A DNA stretch of 64,000 bases from Sialis fuliginosa (Eukaryota; Arthropoda; Insecta; Megaloptera; Sialidae), in assembly GCA_961205875.1 (NCBI GenBank), contig OY540809.1, positions 24,316,267-24,380,266 of the forward strand, written 5' to 3'. How positions within the stretch are numbered: position 1 is the first letter of the stretch; the number at the start of each line of letters is the position of its first letter. The notes under the pieces are model-generated. The model worked only from the letters and a program-made list of their open reading frames with translations. It had not been told where the DNA came from and did no database searches. A program made the position numbers and the translations under genes. Shown in pieces: positions 57,566 through 64,000 of the stretch.

Positions 57566-57950
57566 AAATTTTCATAATAGAAAATATGAAAATAGAAACC
57601 TACAAAAATGTTCCTTATAATAAACACGCGTCATTAATTAAATATCTTGTATGTACACGTATACGTACGATGTAATTTATTTCTACAGCTTACGATGTTA
57701 ATGATAACAGCGACAAGAAGGCTGTGGAATCGGGTCTAGACCCAGCATTCTGTAGTATGTATGTATGTGTGTAATGAGTATGTGTGGATATTTGTATGTG
57801 TGTTTGACAAAATTTGAATACTAATTAAATTTCATTGTTTAACTCGCAGATTAAATCTACCACTCATAATAATGCTAACAAATAAATGTTTTAAACCAGT
57901 GGTGGCATGAATTTTTTGCCTCATATTGATAGCTTCTCATCATTAATATA

Positions 57951-59076
57951 CAGAGTGATTTACAACTAGTGTAAAAAAAATTGCAATAGATCGAGGATGT
58001 AATTTTAAGTAAAAAATCTTATGTGAACCTATGTCCGGAAATTCTTCGTGAGGGAGCTACAGTCTTTTACACAAAATTAGTGTTTATTTAATATCTAGAG
58101 AACCCATTGTGGTACAGTTATTAAATTTGATACAGGGATTGGTATTAATAAGTGATATCGTTTTCCAGTATCAAATAATAATAATTTAGGCCAGGAGTGT
58201 ACGGGGTCAGTAGGCCCGCCGATTTTTATCATGTATTTTTTGCTCTTTAATTTTTTCCTGAGTTGGGTACTTGTAGAATATTATATGATATAAAATACAC
58301 AAAAATATACTTCATTCATTTGTCATAAGATCAACCGTTTTCGAAAAATATCGAATAAAAGAAAGTACTGCAGAATTTTACTTAATACGGATGCTTCAAA
58401 CTACACAAAATAAGTTTATATTCTTGATCTATAATTAAAAATATGATACAAAGTTAATATAAATATACCTCCTAATACTTACTTATCATCATAGAGTTAT
58501 AGCCAGTTGTATTACTGTTACACGTAGGTACTTTACTTATATGATTAAAAAACGAAATTATAAATGGCTATTTGTTGTCGAAACTGCAATTTTGGAGGTA
58601 TATTTATATTAACTTTTCATCTTATTTTTAATTATAGAATAAGAATATAAACTTATTTAGTGTAATTTGAAACATCCGTATTAAGTAAAATTCTGCAGTA
58701 GTTTCTTTTTTTCGATATTTTTCGAAAACGATTGGTCTTATGACAAATGAATGAAGTATATTTTTGTGTATTTTGTATTATATAATATTCTAGAAATATC
58801 CAACTCAGTAAAAAATTAAAGAACAAAAAAATACTTGATAAAAATCGGTCTAAATTATTTTTCTTTGATACTGAAAAACGATATCACTTTTTAATACCAA
58901 TCCCTGTATCAAATTTCATAACTTTACCACAATGGGTTAAATAAACCTTTATTTTGGGCAAAAGACTAGTTCCCTCAAGAAGAATTTCCGGACAGAGATT
59001 CACATAAGGTTTTTTACTTAAAATTACATCCTCGATCTATTGTTAATTTTTTTTACACTAGTTGTAAATCACCCTG
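57951..59076. mobile_element. 1.13-kb TA-flanked fold-back, arms of about 0.5 kb
   Basis: Ends CAGAGTGATTTACAACTAGT and ACTAGTTGTAAATCACCCTG, flanked by TA on both sides (57949-57950, 59077-59078). Arms 57951-58472 and 58594-59076 pair along their length, apart from a roughly 30-base indel near GTACGGGGTCAGTAGGCCCG. TA target and CAG..CTG ends suit a Tc1/mariner-type element. Fragments at 10015-10290, 23700-23900, 24380-24480 and 25500-25690. Confidence 0.75.
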
Positions 59077-59853
59077 TATATAAAGCTCAACGTCTCTCTG
59101 TCTGTCTGTATGTTCTCTGGTCAGGTTATAGGTTATATTTTGTTACGTTGGGTAACATAAAGAATAAGTAATGATGATAATAGTAAATCAAGTCGGAATA
59201 AAGTTTGCGGACAGCGCGCTCTTTTGCAATACGCTTCCTAACCGTTAAATATTGAACAAAATAATGTAGTAAAGTGTAGGATAAAAAGATCTAAAATAAA
59301 GTCTGCGATACTACTATATATTTAACTTTTATATCTAAGCCACAATTACTGCTTTTATGTTTTATACAAAGAAAATTGAAAATGTTTGGATTTTGTTTAC
59401 GTGAACTTATGAAATAAATAATTTTATCTTCATAAGTACTTAATGTAGATATAATTTGCCATTAACAGCATCCAATTTAGTTGTATTGTTTAGGAAATAA
59501 CTTTAAATAAGTTATATATGATAAAATATTATTAATAACGCGCGAACTAAAGAAGTACCGCGTCGAGCGGGGTAGAGGGAACGATTCGCATGCGCTAGGC
59601 TGACATTCGGACTTCCTCAGCTCGGCCGTTGTCTTTTATCTTCAATTGTTTATTTTGTTTGAATTTAAACAGAACAAAAATGATTTGTACTTTTTGTTCT
59701 TATTCGTTTTTATTGGATAATTTAACTGTTGATTAGTTATTATTACAATATTAATTAATCGTGTTTGTACTTAATTCACCTATGTATATATATCAAAAAA
59801 CCTTAACAATAATTCAGTAGTCCACGCGAGCGAAGCCGCAGGCACAGCTAGTA
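59077..59853 (-). repeat. R3 family copy (reversed)
   Basis: TATATAAAGCTCAACGTCTC is the reversed right end and CCACGCGAGCGAAGCCGCAG the reversed left end. It abuts the preceding fold-back, which therefore inserted at or next to the R3 terminus. Confidence 0.65.
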
Positions 59854-59859
59854 AGTAAT

Positions 59860-60300
59860 ATTTAAACCGACTTAAAAAAAACCTAAAAATACCGAAAAGT
59901 ACAATTTTTAATAATTTTTTGAAATCGGTTTTATTTATTTATTTATTTTATTTTAAATTTAATTATTATACACTTTTCAGTGTTTTCAGAGTTTTTTTCC
60001 TATTTTAAGAGGCGTATATTAGAAGTCCATGATTATGGTCAAATTTATATAGGACCACCTCGAGAAGGATGTCGTGTGACCTAACAATCCCAACATATTT
60101 TGATATATGGACATTATATCTAGTACCTACATTTTTCTTTACTGAAGGATCCCTTTTCTTTTTTTTTGTACTACTTAGCTCCTAATAACATGATTATATA
60201 CTAGCTTATATTACTTTCAGGATCTTAGAAAATAATTTTGTGAAAGTTTCATCAAAATCGGTTCAGTGGATTTTGAGACCATCGAAGATAAACAATTAAA
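59860..60300. repeat. Family F copy
   Basis: TAAACCGACTTAAAAAAAACC, GAAATCGGTTTTATTT, GGCGTATATTAGAAGTCCAT and TCATCAAAATCGGTTCAGTG. Shares order with 1585-2130. Confidence 0.5.
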
Positions 60301-62139
60301 CTTCTTTATATGTAATAAAGTATAGATAAATAAGTTAACATATTTAAAAGGTTATATACATATATCCTAAATAGTATGGTATAATACAGAATTTAAATTT
60401 AATTATGATGTTATCTGTATTTGCATTATGATTTCAAAAATTTAAAAACTTAATAATTTTATATACATAGGTATTGTATACGTTCAAAAATAGGTATAGT
60501 AAGTTTATAAAATAATAAAACTTAATTATTATTAGTATATAGTTTCGTTTTGAAAACACATTTTATAATTTTAAAAATTCAATATTTGATACAATATTTA
60601 AAAACATAATTTCAAAATAATATTGTTAAACATCGACACTCTGTTATTATCTACTTCAATTAGGGTATTGTTACATACACAATACACACCATATAATATA
60701 GTTTCAACAAATGTGTCTAATAATATGTACTATACGCACATCCATATAATATAAATGTATATTTTTGTACAATATTTGTTATTAATACATTTCATTATAT
60801 GGGTAAATATAATTGGTTTAATTACTTTAATGAACTGGAGTGCAGGTGAAAATAATAGTGGATACCTGAATAACAATGTAAAATCATAATAAATTAAATA
60901 GAGGTATAGAAAATCCTAAAACAAATAATAAAATTAAATATGACAATGATAGGATTTACTTTCAGTTAATATTTCATCACATTGTCAATTAATTTATATT
61001 ACCCATTGAAAATTATCCCTAATAGTGTAAAGTACCTACTGTAGATACATTTTTAAAAATCTTTTTATTTTTATATTTTTGGTAAGAAGTTGAAAAATAT
61101 ATATAAAGACAAATATGCAATAAATGAAAAAAATATGCCACTTTTTCTGTCAAATACACAACAGAAATTACTAAATTTAGTGATTTGTAACAAAATAAAA
61201 ATTTGATGTCACGAATTTTAATAAAATTGAAATATGTTGTTATATAAACTTGATGTAAAAATAGATCTCCCATTAACAATTTTTCAAAATTTAGATAATT
61301 TAAACAAAATTTAAAAAAGTGATTACAAATATAATTTTTAAATGACCTACTCTTGTAGCGAATTTTAAAATAAAAATGGAAATAACAGTGTATGATACAC
61401 CAGTGATATTTCAAGTAGTAAATACAAATGTTTATATTTGGGTGAGTGCAGCCTATATAACTGATACTCTTACTGACTTTTTTTGATTTATTTATTTTTT
61501 GCGTAAAAAGTCCACTTCTTAATAAATTGACGCCTATAAATGGTAAGAAGCAATAAGAAAGAATACCCTTTTCATTATTACATATTATTTTTAAAATCAC
61601 TTAACATTTAACAACTCCAAGCAATGAAGTAAAAATCATCTATATCAATCGTGTGTAACAACCGTTACACTTATCAAAAAAATAAATAAACATACAATCT
61701 AGCTTCATTTTTATGTTTACATCTGCCTATATTAATAAAGTCACAGTATACAAAAAATACATAAATGGAAGAATAGTTGTTGCAGATTTACTTGACTTAA
61801 TAACTTAGCTTAATTAGCCTTCCGAAATTTGTAACGCCCGTTACAGGTACTTGTAATTTACAAATCTAATAATACCTAAGTGTGCAAAATTCTAAGTTAA
61901 TAAAAAATCAGTTCCTTTTCAAGTGTTATTAATTTCATATTATAAATTTATATTAATATCAAAAATATCGTTTTGATTAGCATAAACTTGTAAAATCCAT
62001 TCCATGGATTCGCCCATTTTTTCAATTTTGTTTGGGACCCTGTATCTATATCGGTAGCTACACCTCTGCTTATAAGCAACACCTAACGAACCAATAAGTA
62101 AGGAAAACAAGCGCGAAAGCTTCAAATAACTAATATCAA
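60301..62139. other. AT-rich intergenic stretch
   Basis: No gene supported. The 193-codon open frame at 61019-61600 (-) has a composition expected from AT-rich non-coding DNA (see rejected items). Confidence 0.45.
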
Positions 62140-62520
62140 AGCGTGCGTCTCATTTACCATTAATGGCCTAATACAGTATACATTCGTACATAAAATAGTA
62201 ATGGCCGGAGTCGCGTACTATCTTAGGAGGAAGCGGGAGCCATAACCCCACTGGGCCAGTGGTACAGTCCCCTAACACCTGGAGGATTACAACCTAATTT
62301 CTGGCGCAAACAAGACGCTAATGCGTACGGGCGGGTGGGGGTAAAGGGGGTGATCTCCCAGTGTCCACAGTAGATTCAATTTGGCGTGTGTAATACTGGG
62401 TTTATGTAAACTATTAGCTCGTTGTGAAATTTGTTTAAATTAGGTTACTTCGTTGGAAGATTTAATGGTGGTATATCGACGGTTCTTGGATATTAGGTGA
62501 AAGTCGTGAATTTTAACCGT
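62140..62520. other. Single-copy-looking block of higher G+C
   Basis: Contains AGGAAGCGGGAGCCATAACC, GGCCAGTGGTACAGTCCCCT and GGGCGGGTGGGGGTAAAGGG. No repeat partner, ORF or RNA gene recognised. Confidence 0.25.
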
Positions 62521-62653
62521 TAACCTCATTCTATCGGCCTTAGTGGTGAGAATTAACTATCGTGAATGATTATTTCAATAATCTCCTTACTTCATAAAAG
62601 GATATAGAATTTGCTGAAAAAAAAATATTTTATAAAAATATCACGACTTAGAC

Positions 62654-63515
62654 CTGAGCTGGCCAACCCGCGGCCCGCAACGCTCTTATGTGCGGCCCGC
62701 GGCCACATATGATCAAATCACGTTTTTATAATGTTTATTTTAAGTATCAGGTGTTTCAGAATGACTAAGGTTGGTTTTAATTTCCCATTTATTTCTTTAA
62801 AATATTGTTCTATTTATAATTGATAATTTTGTTTTATAATATAATACAAAATTGGAATTCGAAATATTTTTGTGAATAAATAAAACCATTATTTATTAGT
62901 ATTTTAAATACTTGATACCATACAGATATATTTTGTTGTTGATTAAATACTATTATCGAACACTTGCTTGTTTTTCCCCTCCGATTGTATGAGACAAATT
63001 GCAAACCCTGTGATGGGTCGAAATATTGAGTTTTTTTTTATTATTTATTTTATATACAAAATTGTAAATATCTCGGTTTCTATGCGAGGTAGTTGGTAAT
63101 TTTTTCCCTAAAACTCATACACTTATAGCTATATATACATATATAAAATACTATGAAAATTAGCTCTACATTTTTTATGCTACTACATTCAAGAGTTTAG
63201 TGATGGGGGGAGGGGGAGGGGTTAAGTCATTATATTATAAAATTTATTATATAAGCTATCTATTGGCTTTTTATTTATTTATGATTATTAGTTCCGGAGA
63301 TATAAATGTGACATATTTTCGTTACATTCGTCTATCCGAGGTTATTCGCTAATATTACCGAGGAAGACGTAGATCTATTTAAAAAAAAAATGATTAGAAA
63401 AAAATCAAACCGGAAAATCAAAATTTTTTTACAAAATTTCTTATTTATATGCGGCCCTCGAAAAATTTTAGGTCGTTAATGCGACCCGCGGTGAAATTTG
63501 GGTTGGCCAGGCCTG
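62654..63515. mobile_element. 862-bp non-autonomous hAT-type element with 8-bp target duplication
   Basis: ACTTAGAC at 62646-62653 recurs exactly at 63516-63523. Ends CTGAGCTGGCCAACCCGCGG and GGTTGGCCAGGCCTG are inverted around the core CTGGCCAACCC, with GCGGCCCGC/GCGACCCGCGG motifs just inside. An 8-bp duplication and C/TAGnnCTGG-like ends are known of hAT elements. Interior AT-rich, no transposase ORF. Confidence 0.8.
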
Positions 63516-63584
63516 ACTTAGACGTTTATAAAAAAAACGACCAACCTCTCTCTATCGACCGCCACGACTGTACATATACAGGTA

Positions 63585-64000
63585 TATACAGTAAAGTCTC
63601 TTTTTACGCGGATTTTTTTATGCGGATTTGAAGTTACGCGGTACGATTTTTCATACAAATTCAAATGGGCTATCAAATGAAAGCTGGTAATTCAAGGAAT
63701 TTAAATATGAAAACGTTTCGTAATTATAAAAAATTTTGTTTCATAAATTTTCAAAAAAATCGTAAAAATATATCTCTGAAAGTAAAATTGAGAAAATTTT
63801 GAAATAATGGGAATATGTATTTAACAATGCCAAGATCATAAAAAAATAATCTGCACTGATCAAACTCACGGTTTTTCCAAAATTTTTAAATACAATTGTA
63901 GTTAAATTTAAAATTAATTACAGTAAAGTTTTATATCCAATTGTAAATACACGTATTTATGAATTTCCTTACAAAACTGAATAGTTAAAAATTCAATTTT
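63585..64000. repeat. Probable start of a Tc1/mariner-like MITE, cut by the window end
   Basis: TACAGTAAAGTCTCTTTTTA followed by CGCGGATTTTTTTATGCGGA resembles a widespread insect Tc1-type terminus (TACAGT.AAGTCTC). The other end would lie outside the window. Confidence 0.35.

Noticed and set aside
61019-61600. 193-codon open frame on the minus strand
   Set aside because: Residues are dominated by F, Y, I, K, N, L and S, as expected from AT-rich non-coding DNA. No domain or family pattern, no start context, no splice-linked neighbours. It cannot be excluded as a fast-evolving exon but is not supported.
61940-62149. Open frame on the minus strand containing PNKIEKMGESMEWILQVYAN
   Set aside because: The peptide looks somewhat protein-like, but there is no ATG start and no clear acceptor or upstream exon, and I do not recognise the family. 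Too short to call.
1-64000. tRNA, rRNA or snRNA genes
   Set aside because: I looked for cloverleaf features such as GGTTCAAATCC and for conserved rRNA words on both strands and saw none. A covariance-model search would be decisive.

Overview
This looks like a gene-poor, strongly AT-rich nuclear stretch of an insect genome. It is most likely lepidopteran. That assignment rests on the only gene, an insect-type myosin regulatory light chain relative with small exons and long introns, and on several dispersed repeats with a look I associate with moths and butterflies: ends carrying 'gcttcgctcgcgtgg'-like words, 'gttaggttagg' runs, stretches like 'agggttccgtag', and tails with GACA-type microsatellites. 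The taxon is an inference and no species can be named from the sequence alone.

Layout. Positions 1-14280 hold no gene. They are built from interspersed repeats named here R1, R2, R3, R4, C and F, a 190-bp fold-back insertion (5526-5715) and a fold-back rich in AGATCT (13474-13945). Positions 14375-28413 (+) carry one protein-coding gene of six coding exons. The exons join in frame to a 300-residue EF-hand protein of the myosin regulatory light chain (RLC) class with a long N-terminal extension rich in Lys, Ala, Pro, Ser, Glu and Gln. Its introns contain several long inverted repeats: 15636-16229, the compound 2-kb structure 17480-19481, 25693-26314 and 27102-27772.

Positions 28414-64000 hold no further gene I can support. 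They include a 682-bp element with perfect ends, a 9-bp target duplication and internal tandem repeats (31890-32571), Tc1/mariner-type elements flanked by TA (39458-39863 and 57951-59076), and an 862-bp hAT-type element with an 8-bp target duplication (62654-63515). There are many further copies of the R and C families. The most striking object is a 4.04-kb, nearly perfect palindrome (47266-51306), each arm of which is itself a tandem array of about 0.72-kb units.

Overall the window is one muscle-type gene surrounded and invaded by non-autonomous DNA transposons, a large share of them able to form hairpins if transcribed. No transposase or reverse transcriptase reading frame, tRNA, rRNA or CRISPR array was seen. 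Repeat boundaries were found by eye and most are good to within a few tens of bases; those with a stated target duplication are good to the base.
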